Shown here piece by piece: positions 22,010 to 39,030 of a stretch of 64,000 bases of DNA (position 1 is its first letter; every line of letters starts with the position of its first letter). The position numbers and the translations under genes were made by a program. This DNA comes from Clusia tigrina (lineage: Eukaryota > Arthropoda > Insecta > Diptera > Clusiidae). The notes beneath the pieces were generated by a model. That model searched no databases. It was not told the origin of the DNA and worked only from the letters and a program-made list of their open reading frames with translations. The stretch spans positions 180,486,315 to 180,550,314 of the forward strand of contig OV050030.1 in the NCBI GenBank assembly GCA_920105625.2. Reading direction: 5' to 3'.

Positions 22010-24666
22010 CGGAGAAAGAGACTATCGAAGCATTTCTGAAGACCGAGCTAGATAAATTTGAAGACAAACCTGGAGTAGCCAACATTGCAGCACACAAAAT
22101 TGTGATGCGTGATGACAGGCCAATAAAGCAACGTTATTACCCCAGGAACCCCGCACAGCAGGAAGTAATCAACGCCGAAGTGGACGAACTATTGAAAAAC
22201 GGATGTATAGAGCCTTCACATAGCCCACATAGTGCACCAATTGTCCTCGTGCACAAGAAAGATGGGAGGTGGAGATTAGGCATAGATTACAGACAACTGA
22301 ATGCCAGATCTATACCCGATGCATATCCGTTGCCCAGAATACAGCACATACTGGACCGCTTACGGGAGGCGAAATACATCAGCAGCCTCGATCTGAAGAA
22401 TGGGTACTGGCAGATACCCATGGATGACCACAGCAAAGAGTATACCGCATTCACGGTGCCAGGCCGCGGACTCTTCCAAAGGAAGGTAATGTCATTCGGG
22501 CTACATTCAGCACCTGCGACATTTCAACGAGCGTTAGACCAGATAATAGGTCCCGAAATGGAGCCGCACGCTTTCGCATACCTGGATGATATCATCATCA
22601 CAGGGCGCACACTGGAAGAGCACCAACAGAATTTAGCCGAAGTATTCCGTCACCTGCGAAAAGCCAACCTTAAATTGAATAAGGACAAATGTGTGTTCTT
22701 CCAGAAGAAGTTGAAGTATTTGGGACACGTGGTCAGTGACCAAGGCATCCACACTGACCCAGATAAAATCGCGGCCATCAGAGAGCTAAAACCACCCCAA
22801 AATATACGAGAGGTGCGATACTGCCTGGGAGTAGCGTCATGGTATCGGCGTTTTGTCCCAGACTTCGCCAAGACGGTACACCCGTTAACACTATTGCGAA
22901 AAAAGGGTAAACACTTCAAGTGGGCTGGAGAGCAGCTAGACGCGTTCGAACAGTTGAAGCAGAAATTGACAGAGGCACCAGTCCTGGCGTGTCCGGATTT
23001 CACTAGGAAGTTTGTGCTCCAGACCGACGCAAGCGACTACGGACTGGGCGCGGTGCTCACCCAAGAAGTCGACGGGGTGGAGCGCGTGATAGCCTACGCC
23101 AGCCGCCACTTAAATAATGCAGAGCGAAACTATTCACCCACAGAAAAAGAGTGCTTAGCCATCGTATGGGGTATCAGAAATATGCGACCTTACCTTGAGG
23201 GATACCACTTCACGGTCATTACGGATCACCTGTCACTGAAGTGGCTGAATTCCATAGAAAGCCCTGCAGGTCGTATCGCAAGATGGGCCCTTGAACTACA
23301 ACAGTACACATTCGACGTGCCATACCGGAAGGGAAAATTAAACGTGTTAGCCGACGCCTTGTCTAGACAGCCAACAGAAGCCGCCTGCACCATTACCATT
23401 GAGGACCGAACAAGACCAGACTGCCCCTGGTGGCAGAAACGTAAAGCAGAGGTCATCGCTAGGCCGGAGAAATATGCTGACTACCAGTTGGAAGGTGGAC
23501 AGTTATACAGGCACATCCCGAGTTATCGCGGCGACGAAGATTGCATCCCGTGGAAACTGTGTGTACCAAGAACGCTCAGGAACCGGGTCCTACAGGAAAA
23601 TCACGATGCACCTACGGCAGGACACTTAAGCATCAGAAAAACAATAGCACGGATAGCCAACCGATATTACTGGCCGGGGCTGTTCCGCGATACAAGTCGA
23701 TACGTGCGTCAATGCTCCTCCTGCCAACGATATAAAAGCAGCCAACAACAACCAGCTGGGAAAATGTTGAGCCACATCCCCACTGAGCCTTGGTCTGTTT
23801 TGTGCGCCGACTTTGTCGGACCTTTACACCGTTCCACACATGGTAACACCATGCTAGTCGTGTTCTTCGATAAATTCTCCAAATGGACCGAGATGGCCCC
23901 CCTCCGAAAAGCCACCACCGAGACACTGCAACGGGCTTTCCGGGAACTCATCCTGTCTCGTTTTGGAGTACCCAAAATCCTAGTGACGGACAATGGGTCT
24001 CAATTCAGTAGTCGAGCGTTCCGCCGGTTTACCGAAGGCTATGGCATCAAACACCATTTCACGGCGCCCTACACTCCGCAGGAAAAAGCGGTGGAACGCA
24101 CCAATCGCACCATCAAGACTATGGTGGCCCAATTTGCGAGTCAACGGCACCAGAAGTGGGACGACTTGCTTCCCGAATTGACTCTTGCCATTAATACTAG
24201 TGTATCGGAGACAACGGGATACAGTCCGGCTTATCTGGTACAGGGGCGTGAACCGCGACTACCAAAGGCGCTGTACGATGAGACAACGTTGGGTACAGGG
24301 CTAACCCCACAGACTACTAACGAACGAGTAGATCAACTACAAGAAGCTTATCGCATCGTGAGGCAAAACTTGGAACGAGCAACACAGGATCAAAGAAGAT
24401 ATTATAATCTGCGACGCCGAATGTGGAAACCAGAAGTCGGACAATTGGTATTAGTAAGACAGCACTATTTGTCCAAGGCCACCGACAACTTCACCGCCAA
24501 GTTGGCCCCACGTTACGATGGACCGTATCGTGTAGACACCTTCACCACCCCAGTTATTGTCCAGATGGAAAGGGAGGGAAGCAAGGAGACGAAGACAGCC
24601 CATATCAGCGAATTGAAACCCTACTACACCGTGTCTTTCCCACCGCGAAGTAAGGAAGGAGTCTGA
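22006..24666 (+). CDS. pol: gypsy-1 pol: RT, RNase H, integrase (intact)
   Basis: An uninterrupted 886-codon frame. The RT contains LGIDYRQLN, SLDLKNGYWQ and the catalytic YLDD at about residues 192-195. RNase H starts QTDASDYGLGAVL near residue 340, with the YASRHL and TDHLSLKWL blocks. The integrase zinc finger lies at about 533-575 (HDAPTAGH .. CSSCQRY). The catalytic D, D, E are in CADFVGPL (about 600), VTDNGSQF (about 660) and EKAVERTNRT (about 696). The C-terminus ends SKEGV with its TGA inside the 3' LTR. This is a Ty3/gypsy enzyme set; all catalytic residues I can check are present, so this may be an active or very young copy. Confidence 0.92.
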   Translation: MTEKETIEAFLKTELDKFEDKPGVANIAAHKIVMRDDRPIKQRYYPRNPAQQEVINAEVDELLKNGCIEPSHSPHSAPIVLVHKKDGRWRLGIDYRQLNARSIPDAYPLPRIQHILDRLREAKYISSLDLKNGYWQIPMDDHSKEYTAFTVPGRGLFQRKVMSFGLHSAPATFQRALDQIIGPEMEPHAFAYLDDIIITGRTLEEHQQNLAEVFRHLRKANLKLNKDKCVFFQKKLKYLGHVVSDQGIHTDPDKIAAIRELKPPQNIREVRYCLGVASWYRRFVPDFAKTVHPLTLLRKKGKHFKWAGEQLDAFEQLKQKLTEAPVLACPDFTRKFVLQTDASDYGLGAVLTQEVDGVERVIAYASRHLNNAERNYSPTEKECLAIVWGIRNMRPYLEGYHFTVITDHLSLKWLNSIESPAGRIARWALELQQYTFDVPYRKGKLNVLADALSRQPTEAACTITIEDRTRPDCPWWQKRKAEVIARPEKYADYQLEGGQLYRHIPSYRGDEDCIPWKLCVPRTLRNRVLQENHDAPTAGHLSIRKTIARIANRYYWPGLFRDTSRYVRQCSSCQRYKSSQQQPAGKMLSHIPTEPWSVLCADFVGPLHRSTHGNTMLVVFFDKFSKWTEMAPLRKATTETLQRAFRELILSRFGVPKILVTDNGSQFSSRAFRRFTEGYGIKHHFTAPYTPQEKAVERTNRTIKTMVAQFASQRHQKWDDLLPELTLAINTSVSETTGYSPAYLVQGREPRLPKALYDETTLGTGLTPQTTNERVDQLQEAYRIVRQNLERATQDQRRYYNLRRRMWKPEVGQLVLVRQHYLSKATDNFTAKLAPRYDGPYRVDTFTTPVIVQMEREGSKETKTAHISELKPYYTVSFPPRSKEGV

Positions 24667-24830
24667 TGATGAAATTTGCCAACTGACAAATTTCACTCAC
24701 ACAAAAACCTGTAAAAAACACTAGTAGGCGAAAGAAAGCTATAAAGTCGATTAAACGCGCAGTAGGGGATTGGCAAGAATAAAGAGCGGAAAATATTAAA
24801 AAAAACACTCCACAATCGGTATTTTAAACA

Positions 24831-25879
<1,049 letters not shown>

Positions 25880-25959
25880 GGGGGCACTCATTCTCCAGAT
25901 GGGATCCTAAAAATATGCAATCCCGTTTCACTGAGCTATCACGTTTCACTGCCCTCCGC

Positions 25960-28724
25960 TTAAACTTGTTCGTCCCGAACAAGGATAGTACTGCAACCTT
26001 TATAAAGAGATAACCTCTCTAAATGAACGACTTTCATTTTGCTCCTGGCATTTCTCGCCAACTGGATGCGGTATACTACATCGTTGAGCCGCTTTATCAC
26101 CTTATAAGGGCCTTCCCAGTGTGTTTGCAGTTTTGGCGATAATCCCTTTTTCCTTTGCGGATTATGAAGCATAACTAGCTGCCCTTCCTGAAATCCCTTG
26201 GAGTTTGCTCGTAGATCATATCTGGCTTTCATTTTATCACTCATCAGTTGTGTGCGCTTTCTGATGGTTCCATGAATTTCATTCAGCTGTCTTCGTTTGT
26301 CAGCTACATAACTGCTACATGAAACTTCCGTAGATGAGTAGGCACCGAATTTCAGATCTGCAGGTAATCTTATGTCACAACCGAAAATAGCCTTAGCTGG
26401 TGTTGTAGATGTTGTATCGTGAGTTGCCGATCGGTATGCCATTAAGAAGAGGGGTATGTGTTGGTCCCAATCTTTCTGGTTTCTGTCCACGACTTTCCTT
26501 AGGTGTTCCTCAAGCGTACGATTAAATCTTTCAACCATTCCATCGGATTGTGGGTGCAAAGGGGTTGTACGAGTTTTGCGTATGCCCATCAATTCACTCA
26601 TTTCCCTGAATATTGTTGACTCGAAATTTCTGCCTTGATCCGAGTGCAACTCGAGGGAACTCCGAATCTGCAGACCCAATTATTGATAAATGCATCTGCA
26701 ACGGTCTTAGCTTCTTGATCGGGAATGGGGTATACTTCTGGCCATTTACTAAAATAGTCGATTACGACGAGAACATATTTGTTGCCGGAATCACTAATTG
26801 GAAACGGACCTGCTATGTCCATTGCAATACGCTCAAATGGCACTCCCACGTTGTATAAATGCATCTTCCCCTGACTGCAACGGCTCGGTCCCTTGGCAGT
26901 TGTACACTTTTCACAAGCACTAATCCAGTCAACTACCGATTGCTGGCAACCAACCCAATAAAATCGTGTTTTAATTTTCTCGACTGTTTTTGTTATTCCC
27001 AAATGCCCTCAGCTTGGCCCACTATGGTATTCCTTGAGAATTTCGCTTATTCTTGCCTTGGGTACCACAATCAAGTTCTTCGTGGTTTTTCCATCTTCGC
27101 TCTCCCACGTTCGGAATAGGCATCCATCTTGCAGCTTTAAGCTATTCCATTGAGCCCAATATGCTTTAGTTATGGGACTTTCAGTCGAGATTTCGTTCCA
27201 ATCAGGCCGTTTTCCTTCATTCTTACTTGATACGATTTTTGCCAAATCTAGGTCATTTCGTTGTTCTTCTTTTATCTTTTCCGCTGTCCATTAATCGTCT
27301 GGTAAAACAGCCATTAAGCGCACATCGACTACTCCTTCTTTCCCTTCAGCTTTAGAACAGTGCTTAGATTCCATACTGCAAGGACGTCGTGATAGTGCAT
27401 CAGCATTCCCGTGGTTTCCACCTCTGCGATGTTCTATTGTGAAATCGTAGCTTTGGAGTCTCTCAATCCATCTCGCAACCTGACCTTCGGGATTTTTGAA
27501 CTGTAATAGCCAGCGCAGAGCAGCGTGATCCGTTCACAACAAGAACTTTTGTCCATACAGGTACTTGTTAAAGTGCTTCACGCACTGCATAACCGCCAAA
27601 AGTTCTCTCCGTGTTACACAGTAATTCCGCTCTGGCTTTGATAAGATTTTGCTGAAGTAGGCTATTACTCTTTCCTTTCCGTCAATAATTTGCGACAGGA
27701 CACCTCCAGTCCCAAAGCCACTTGCATCTGTATCCAAAATAAATTTTTCGCCAGGAATTGGATACGCAAGGATCGGAGCCGTACACAATAGCTCTTTCAA
27801 TCTGTTGAATGCCTTTTCCTGCTCGCTTTTCCACTCAAAAGCACAATTTTTCCTCGTTAATGCATGCAGACTACCAGCCACGTCTGCGAAGCTTGGAACA
27901 AAGCGTCTGTAATAGGTGCAAAGACCCAAGAAGCTGCGTAGCTCATGCAAACTAGTTGGTCTTGGCCACTCCCTTACTGAGTCTATCTTATCTGGATCTG
28001 TGTGTACTCCTTCAGGTGTGACTTTATGTCCAAGGTACTTGACTTCTTTCTTGAAGAACGAGCATTTCTTTGCGCTCAGCTTCAACCCTGAAGCTCCTAA
28101 TCGCATCAATACTTCTTCCAAATTCTTCAAGTGGTCCTCGAAGTCCTTTCCCATAACGATGATGTCGTCTAGGTACACCAGACACGTTTTCCAGTGGAGA
28201 CCCTTTAGCACATGTTCCATTAGGCGTTCAAATGTAGCTGGAGCATTACACAGACCGAATGGCATCACCAAAAATTGCCATAGTCCATCACCGGCACTGA
28301 ATGCTGTCTTTTCCTTGTCTTGTTCGTCTACTGCCACTTGCCAATATCCGCTTTGTAAATCCAGCGTTGAGAACCAATTTGAACCAGAAAGTGTGTCCAA
28401 CGTATCGTCGATGCGAGGTAATGGATAACTATCTTTCTTCGTTACCTCGTTTAGTTTACGATAATCTACACAAAAACGTGTGGAGCCATCCTTCTTCTTG
28501 ACTAATACCACTGGAGAACTCCAGGGGCTCGCTGATGGCTCTATGACGTTGTTCTGATGCATTTCCTTCAGCAATACATTCACCTCTTCTCTCTTTTCCA
28601 GAGGAACTCTTCTTGACGCTTGACGAATGGGTTTGGCGTCACCAGTGTTGATTGTGTGTTTCACCATCTTTGTTCTGCCTTCGTTTTTACCCTTTTCAGC
28701 AAATACTGACCAATGTCTTGCCAA
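25960..28724 (-). pseudogene. pol: gypsy-2 pol: RT, RNase H, integrase (broken)
   Basis: The RT-RNase H block (27534-28724) is intact: FCVDYRKLNEVTKKD, TLDLQSGYWQ, the catalytic VYLDDIIV and LDTDASGFGTGG. Then come three nonsense codons in the same frame: after GQKFLL, after LPDD near 27292 and after HSGPS near 27004. The integrase zinc finger (CEKCTTAKG) and first Asp (AMDIAGPF) follow. A frameshift near 26670 precedes the rest of the catalytic core (HSDQGRNF, then MVERFNRTLEEHL) and the C-terminus, which ends at 25960. With these breaks it cannot make a working integrase. Confidence 0.85.
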
Positions 28725-28842
28725 AAGTTGGCTGGCAATCCTCCTCTGCTCTGTGGATAAGTCTTTGCTCTATTCTTTCGTAAGATCGTCGAGAACCTTT
28801 TTTTCAGCTGGTATCTTCATTTTTGTGTCTCGCGGCTGGCTT

Positions 28843-29502
28843 TCACAGTTTACAATTGCCGAAATTGTGCCAGCAATTTCCAATTATCTGTCCTTTCTCT
28901 ATGGTTTTAGCGGAATTTGCAAGATTGACCACTCTTACTGGCACTATTCTGTTCTGCTGCTCTTCTACGAGGGTTTTTCCAATGATGATGTCATCCAGTG
29001 CAAATTTTTCATCCGTCTCCACAACCCACAACTTTTTCTTCTCCACATCTCCGTCCATTTTGGCCCATATGACTGCCTCTGACTTTGCTGGGATTTTTGT
29101 CCGCCGCGATACAAAGGCTTGTCGGATACGTCCATACTTATCCTCACCAACGGATAACGGTATTTCGGTGTTCGCATACTTCAACATTCGGCATTTCAAA
29201 TCTATGGTGAATCCATTCCGAATCATAAAATCCACACCTAAGATTAATTCGTCCACAATATCCGCAACTACAAACTCGTGCGTCACTGTTGTGGTGCCGA
29301 TAGTTATTTTCCGTGTAACTTTTCCCAGTACCGGTGCATCATCTCCAGTTGCCGTCCGCAATCTTATTCCCAGAAGCGGCTCGATTCCCCGAACGAGATC
29401 CCTTCTAATTATGGAATGTGATGCACCCGTATCCAATGTTACCACGATTTTTCTTCCATTTACTACGCTGTCGACAGTTAGGCTGTTGATTTTCCGTGCC
29501 AT
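28843..29502 (-). CDS. gypsy-2 aspartic protease region
   Basis: Open for 219 codons on the minus strand. Active site VTLDTGASHSIIRRDL; flap-side strand LILGVDFMIRNGF. The remainder leads toward the RT. It lies between gag and pol, as expected. The start ATG (MARKINSLTV) is probably internal to a longer polyprotein. Confidence 0.75.
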   Translation of the reverse strand: MARKINSLTVDSVVNGRKIVVTLDTGASHSIIRRDLVRGIEPLLGIRLRTATGDDAPVLGKVTRKITIGTTTVTHEFVVADIVDELILGVDFMIRNGFTIDLKCRMLKYANTEIPLSVGEDKYGRIRQAFVSRRTKIPAKSEAVIWAKMDGDVEKKKLWVVETDEKFALDDIIIGKTLVEEQQNRIVPVRVVNLANSAKTIEKGQIIGNCWHNFGNCKL

Positions 29503-29570
29503 CTGAGAAACGAAGATTCTGGGGCTACATGTTGTGGGAGTCAGATCAAGCTCCTCGAGACTGACTCCAT

Positions 29571-30835
29571 CTAGTTTGTCGATGGCTTATCAACATTTTC
29601 TGATTCCCTATTTTGGAATCTGACTTGCTTTTGAGGTCTTACCGGTGAGCGTGATCTAGAACGTTTCCGTCTCGATTGGCAACTACGGGCCATGTGTCCG
29701 ACCTCTCCGCAGGTGAAGCATTTGCCCGTGAAACTTTGGCCGCTTTCGACTTGTACCTGACGGGCTCTGTATACTGGCTGGCACACCAAGGCTGCTGTCT
29801 CTGAAGTTAAAGCGCTAGCTACTGTCTCCATACATATAGTTTTCGGATTAAATATTGCAGAACGCTTTATCTCCGCATCGCGAATGCCATATACGAAGGT
29901 GTCCATCATACACCTCTCAGTGATCTCTCCTGGGTAGGCAAGATGAGCCAACCGCTCCACTTCCGCCGCAAACTGTTGAAGAGACTCACCACTCTTTTGT
30001 ACACGTGTTCGTAACTCTACTTGGTACATCTGCTTGCGATGTTCACTACCATACTTGCGCTGAACGGCGTTCATCAAGCTTTTATAGCAGTCTCGCTCAC
30101 TTTCTGAGATAGTTTGAAGCACATCAGCGGCAGCACCTTTCAACGAAATGGTTAATGCAGCCACTTTTTCGCGAGCACTCCAACCATTTGTGCTAGCGGT
30201 AGTCTCAAACTGCATTCTGAACACGCTAAATGTCGTGGTTCCATCATAGGTAGGAGGCTTCAGTTTTATTGAAGATAAAGCTGGCACAGGCAATGCACCT
30301 TCCTGTAGTAGGTGAATTCTTTGCTCTAACTCGTTCTACTTTTGCTCGTTCGCAATGAATTTTTGTTTTACAGATTTTTCGAACGATTCCTGCCGTGTCT
30401 CAATTTCACAAACCTTCCTGTCCACCATATCAGACATTTCTTTCATCTGCTGTGAGTTTTGTTCCGCTAATAGAGCAAGTCGTGTTTCACTCTGCTCTAG
30501 CCGCTGCTGCAACATCCTCTTTGTTCTTTAACATCCTCTTTGACAGCTTGTGCATTTTGCTGTAATCGCAACTGCATCTTCTCATCGGCTGCTTGAGAAT
30601 TTTGTTTTAACTGCTGCTGTATTACCAGGATAAGTGCACTCATGTCAAAGTTACCCGTGTTAGTTTCTGGGGTTGTTTCTTCGTGTCGAGGTGTCGTTGG
30701 CTCCTCACATCGGAATTCATGCTCATCGACATCTATACCCTGCTCCTCTAAAGCGCTTCTTAATCGTACCTGCAAATTTAAGCGCTCAAGCTCCTTCTTG
30801 AGCTGTGCCAATCTCAGTTTTTCAAATTTAACCAT
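29571..30835 (-). pseudogene. gag: gypsy-2 gag
   Basis: The N-terminal part (30497-30835) begins MVKFEKLRLAQLKKELERL and is coiled-coil and Gln-rich. A frame break and stop near 30330-30500 separate it from the capsid/nucleocapsid part (29571-30293: LKPPTYDGTTTFSVFRMQF). That part has a CCHC zinc knuckle CFTCGEVGHMARSC and an Arg/Ser-rich tail. Confidence 0.78.
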
Positions 30836-30861
30836 TGTTTATTACTGATACACAATCCCGC

Positions 30862-31160
30862 CTTAGGTCCATATAGGCTTCACTATGACCTTATACACTA
30901 GGACTTTCTCAATTAAAAGCTGGAAGTTGCTACCCAAGAGCCAGTTCAACGAATTTAGTTTTAGACCCAATTGTTTTCTTTTAGCAAAGATTGCTTCACA
31001 CAGGTCATTCTACGATCTAAATGAAAACCAAGGCACTTGGTATCTGTTGACTGGAGTTCCTCGTTGTTAAACAATACCAGGGGACACGTGTTGTTTCTGA
31101 CAGTGAAAGTAACTTGGATGGACTTGGCCGCATTTGCTTTCATTCTCCACATTTGTAGCC
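30862..31160 (-). mobile_element. Jockey-type LINE RT fragment
   Basis: A short minus-strand piece of RT thumb/connection: MKANAAKSIQVTFTVRNNTCP, then STDTKCLGFHLDRRMT, then LNWLLG and KVIVKPIW in a shifted frame. It is truncated on both sides, by the gypsy-2 gag start and by sequence leading to (TA)n tract 4. Confidence 0.65.
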
Positions 31161-31217
31161 TTGCTTCTATGTATATAGTAGAGGCTTAATTGCAGATCAG
31201 CCGATGCTATCAGACTG

Positions 31218-31967
<750 letters not shown>

Positions 31968-32047
31968 AAGAAGGGACATGGATTATTTTATGTTTAGTAT
32001 GATATCTGCAATCAACACTTCCCAAGGGCAATAGCTGAATAGGAAAA

Positions 32048-32897
32048 ATGAATGAAAAACTTTTAAAAGATATACTGAAGACCAGAAGCATATTAATAAA
32101 AAAATTCACGAGTATTAGGTTGGGGGAAGCAGATGCAGACAACCTTTTAGAAGCTACATTCAAACCTCTTTCTAAACCACTGAATGAATTAATTGAAAAT
32201 ACCAAAGCAACTGATGCAAATAATACAAAAAATTCAAGAGTAATAGGTTGGGGGAAGCAGATGCAGAAAACCTTTTTGAAGATACATTCAAACCTATTAC
32301 TAAACCACTGAATGTATTAATTGAAAAGACCAAAGCAACTGATGCAAATAATACAACAATCGATGGAAATGAATATGATTTTAAGTTTCATAGGAAGACA
32401 AGTACTCCAATCAAAAGAAGTCAATCACATTTGTTGAGTAAAATCAAAGTTCAAGATATTGCTGACATTAATGTGGATGATACTTTAGTGATAATACCTG
32501 TTTTGTTTTAATTAATGTTCTATAAAACACCAATGAATTATGATAACAATGAATTGGAAATTTATAAAAAGATTTTATTGAAGACAAATGCGCATAAACG
32601 AAATTTTGATGTAAATGAACAAGTTAAAGGTACTAGATCAAATAAATATAAACAAATTATAAAGAAATTATTTACTGAAAAAAATCATTAAGTAAATTGC
32701 ATGATGGTTCTGGTCTAGGTCCCAGTCTTATGAGATTAAATACACAGAATCCTATTTACACATATTGGGATGATCCAAACGAACTGGTTGATCGGTTTCG
32801 GTTGTTAATGCAATCACAATCAGCTGGTCACAATAATCATAATAATCAGATCATTTCAATTGTTGAAGAATTGAAAGAATGTAATATAATTATATAA
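32048..32897 (+). pseudogene. Maverick PX-like ORF, copy 2
   Basis: A copy of 19025-19727 at the same offset, with the same 128-bp internal repeat. The sense codon change near 32383 removes the copy-1 stop, but TAA at 32509-32511 and a one-base deletion in an A run near 32684 break it further. It continues past the copy-1 breakpoint to a real C-terminus (YWDDPNELVDRFRLLMQSQ and IISIVEELKECN), ending at 32897. The missing end of copy 1 is thus seen here. Confidence 0.65.
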
Positions 32898-33059
32898 ATA
32901 TATATAGTAAAAAAAAGCTATTTTGTCAATCTGAGAATGGCTGTCAATAAGTTTGGACAAATATTTTAAGAAATATCATAATATATATGATTTGAAAAGA
33001 AAGGATGTTTCAAAAACATTTGGAATCAATTTGGATAAAGGTAAGAACTTGAACCTTGA

Positions 33060-34410
33060 ATGGAAACGAATTATACATGTTTGGCAGCCGGTGGAAGAAG
33101 ATGATGCCGCAACAAAATCATTTTACAAATCAAAGTCCTTCAACGAAATTGAACACGGAGAAGTGTAAATTTTTGCGAAGAGAGGTGGTTTACTTAGCCC
33201 ATCGTTGCTTTGAGGCAGGAGCACTGCTTGACCCGCCGAAGGTGGAATGCGTACAAAATTTAGCAATTCCGAGGAATGGAAAGGAAGTGCAAGTAGTCCT
33301 AGGACTAGTAAACTATTACAGAAAGTTCGTAGAAGGTCTAGCCGGAATTGTGTTGCCGATTAATAAGATGCTACGGAAAGAAGCAAACTTCGAATGGACA
33401 GAGAGCTGTCAACAGGCATTCGAGAGGATAAAAGAGATAATTAGTTCGCCACCGATTTTGTCGTGTTTTGTTGACCACCGATGCTAGCTATAAAGCAATG
33501 GGGGCAGTCGTCACAAGGGGAAGTCGGTAATGACCGACCAATAGCATTCGCAAGCAGGGCGCTTAGCGATACGGAAAAGAGATACTCCACAATAGAGAAA
33601 GAATTTCTAGCCATAATGGGGGCTACGAAAAATGTTAGGGCATATCTGCCCATTTAAAATATATACCGATTACCAGCCGTTGAGAGTCATAGCGAATTTG
33701 AAATACCAAACGTCTAGGCTAGCTAGGTTCAAATATAAATTGCCTGAGGATGACTTTGAAATCATAAACAAACCTGATAAAAAGAATCTAAATGCGGATG
33801 CGCTCAGCAGAGTACCACAGGCACAGAAGAGATCATTAGTGCAAACTAGGACCAACGCAAAGTCAGAGAAGGAGAAGGCCGGGAGAAGTCAAGAGTGTAA
33901 AAGTGATGAAACAACCAGCCAGTAGAGTAGAATGGCTGGAGGATGAAAAAGATCTCCAAGCAGTGTTTAAGGGTTTCCATGATTCACGTCTAGGTGGACA
34001 CCTGGGATCTTGGTAAACCTACGAGAGAATCAGACGCGTATACGCCTGGAAAGCTATGCTCAGAGATATAGACAATTATGTAAAGCGTTGCTCAAAATGT
34101 CAGGCTAACAAAGATACCAATGGTCTTCACTGGCACACCAAAGCTACCTTTTAATAAGGTTTATATGGAAATTGTAGGAATCCTCCCAGAAACGGTTTCA
34201 GGAAATAAATACATCCTCACGTTTCAGGATCACTTTTCTCAATACATGGCGTGCGTGACGTGATGCTGAAGCAAGTAGGGTAGCTAAATCATTTGTGGCA
34301 CGATACAACATACCAAAGGTTTTTATAACTGACAATGGCTCAAATTTTGTATCGAAATAAGCGAATGTACGAGAATACATTTTAAAAAAATTTGGTAGGA
34401 AAACATACAT
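33060..34410 (+). pseudogene. pol: gypsy-3 pol fragment (RT thumb to integrase)
   Basis: It starts in the RT after the catalytic box (LNTEKCKFLRREVVYLAHR). FLGL-type sequence (VLGLVNYYRKFVEGLAG) and the RNase H region follow, with frame changes near 33470 and 33650. The RNase H shows DASYKAMGAVV, AFASRAL and TDYQPLRV. The connection ends KNLNADALSRVPQ. At 33950-34130 the integrase zinc finger is visible (FHDSRLGGHLGS .. CSKCQANKD), and later the decayed core (TDNGSNFV near 34329). It ends at the mariner terminus near 34411. No LTR was found. Confidence 0.7.
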
Positions 34411-35465
34411 ACGAGGGCGAATTGATATTGAAGCTACCTAAGTAGGAAAAAAACGTTTTTTTTTTCAAAAACCATTTATTTCTCAACATAGTCTCCTTTT
34501 ACTTCGACACACTTAGTAAGACGATATTCCAACTTTTTTATACCATCTGAATAATACGGTTTCGGGAACCCCTCAAAATACGCGTTAATTTCGGTAATCA
34601 CTTCTTCGTTTGAGATGAATCTTTTTCCTGCGAGCCATTTTTTCAAGTTTGGAAAAAGGAAAAAGTCACTAGGAGCTAAATCTGGACTATAAGGTGGATG
34701 ATTAACCAATTCGAACTGTATTTCACGTAATTTTAGCATCGTATCTAATGCTGTGTGAACCGGTGCGTTATCTTAAAGAAAGAGCATTGTTTTCTTCTTT
34801 AAATGTGGTCGTTTTTCCTTGATTGCATCAATCAATTGATCCAATAATGCACGATAATACTTTCCTGTGATTGTGGATCCTTTTTCAAGATAATCGACGA
34901 GCAATAATCCGTGTGAATCCCAAAATACAGTGGCCATAAGCTTGCCAGCCGATTTCACTGCCTTCGCCTTCTTCGGAGCACTTCCACCAGCTTCCACCCA
35001 TTGTTTCGATTGATTTTTGGTTTCAGGTGTGTAGTGGTGGACCCACGTTTCATCAACAGTTATTAATCGACGCCAAAAATCAACAGGATGACGCTTTATC
35101 ATGTCCAAACACCGCTGTGAAGTGGTGTGTCGAACTCGTTTTTGTTTGACACTGAGCAAACGCGGCACCCATCTTGCCGATAGCTTTTTCATATGCCAAT
35201 GTTCTTGCAAAATATTGAACACACGTTCATATGATATGTTTACCATTTCAACCATCTCACGCAACTTGACTCGGCGATAATTTCAAACGATATCGAGGAT
35301 TTTCTTGATATTTTCTTCAGTAACCACCTCTTTTGGCCTTCCTGTTGATGGTATTGTTGCAGTGCTTGTTCGGCCACGTTTAAATTCAGCAATCCAATAT
35401 TTTACCATGAAATCTGACGGAGCAGACTCACCGTAATGTTTATCGAGCTTTACGCTAATTCCTCT
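34411..35465 (-). mobile_element. mariner element, transposase with two stops
   Basis: The minus-strand transposase stays in ONE frame from 35471 to 34476 and is interrupted only by TGA near 35280 and TAA near 34770. Visible parts: helix-turn-helix (IAEFKRGRTS, TGRPKEVVTEENI), the linker WVPRLL, the first catalytic Asp in TVDETWVHHY, the second Asp right after the TAA (DNAPVHTAL) and the third in YSPDLAPSDFFLFP. That is a DD34D mariner core. The 3' terminus is near 34411 (ACGAGGGCGAATTGATA in plus sense). The N-terminal ~20 codons and the 5' inverted terminus are missing where Maverick integrase sequence begins. Confidence 0.82.
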
Positions 35466-35469
35466 AATC

Positions 35470-35825
35470 AAAAGTTAATATTGAAAAATTCTTATAAAAA
35501 TTTAAAAGTCTTTCATCAACCAAAGTTTCATGTTGGAAAAAGTGTGAGAATTAGTAAATATAAACATATTTTTGGGAAAGGTTATACACCAAACTGGACA
35601 AGAGAAATTTTCAAAATTAAAACCATACAAAATACAAATCCAACCACATATATTTTGGAAGATTATAAAGGTGGATTTTATGAACATGAGCTACTGAAAA
35701 CCAGATACCCTCATTCTTATCTGATTGCAAAAATTAAGAAATCTGAAGGTAATAAAATTTATGTTAAATGGTTAGGTTTTCAAAGCGAACACAATTCTTG
35801 GATTAATAGGAATGAAATATTGTAA
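35470..35825 (+). pseudogene. INT: Maverick integrase C-terminus with chromodomain
   Basis: An open frame ending at 35825. It has the C-terminal DNA-binding part of the retroviral-type c-integrase (FHVGKSVRISKYKHIFGKGY, PNWTREIFKI, TYILEDYKGG) followed by a short chromodomain (KIYVKWLGFQSEHNSWINR). Chromodomain-ending integrases are typical of Polintons. The catalytic core and zinc finger are absent: the sequence upstream is the inserted mariner and gypsy-3. It supports one collinear Maverick, sitting between PX and the capsid genes. Confidence 0.78.
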
Positions 35826-35859
35826 TAAATATACTCGTATATATATATATATATATACG

Positions 35860-36801
<942 letters not shown>

Positions 36802-36814
36802 GGTTGCGTAACAA

Positions 36815-39030
<2,216 letters not shown>

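Noticed and set aside
27916..28428. 170-codon plus-strand frame and other long frames at 28.6-29.5 kb
   Set aside because: Antisense shadows of gypsy-2 RT and protease.
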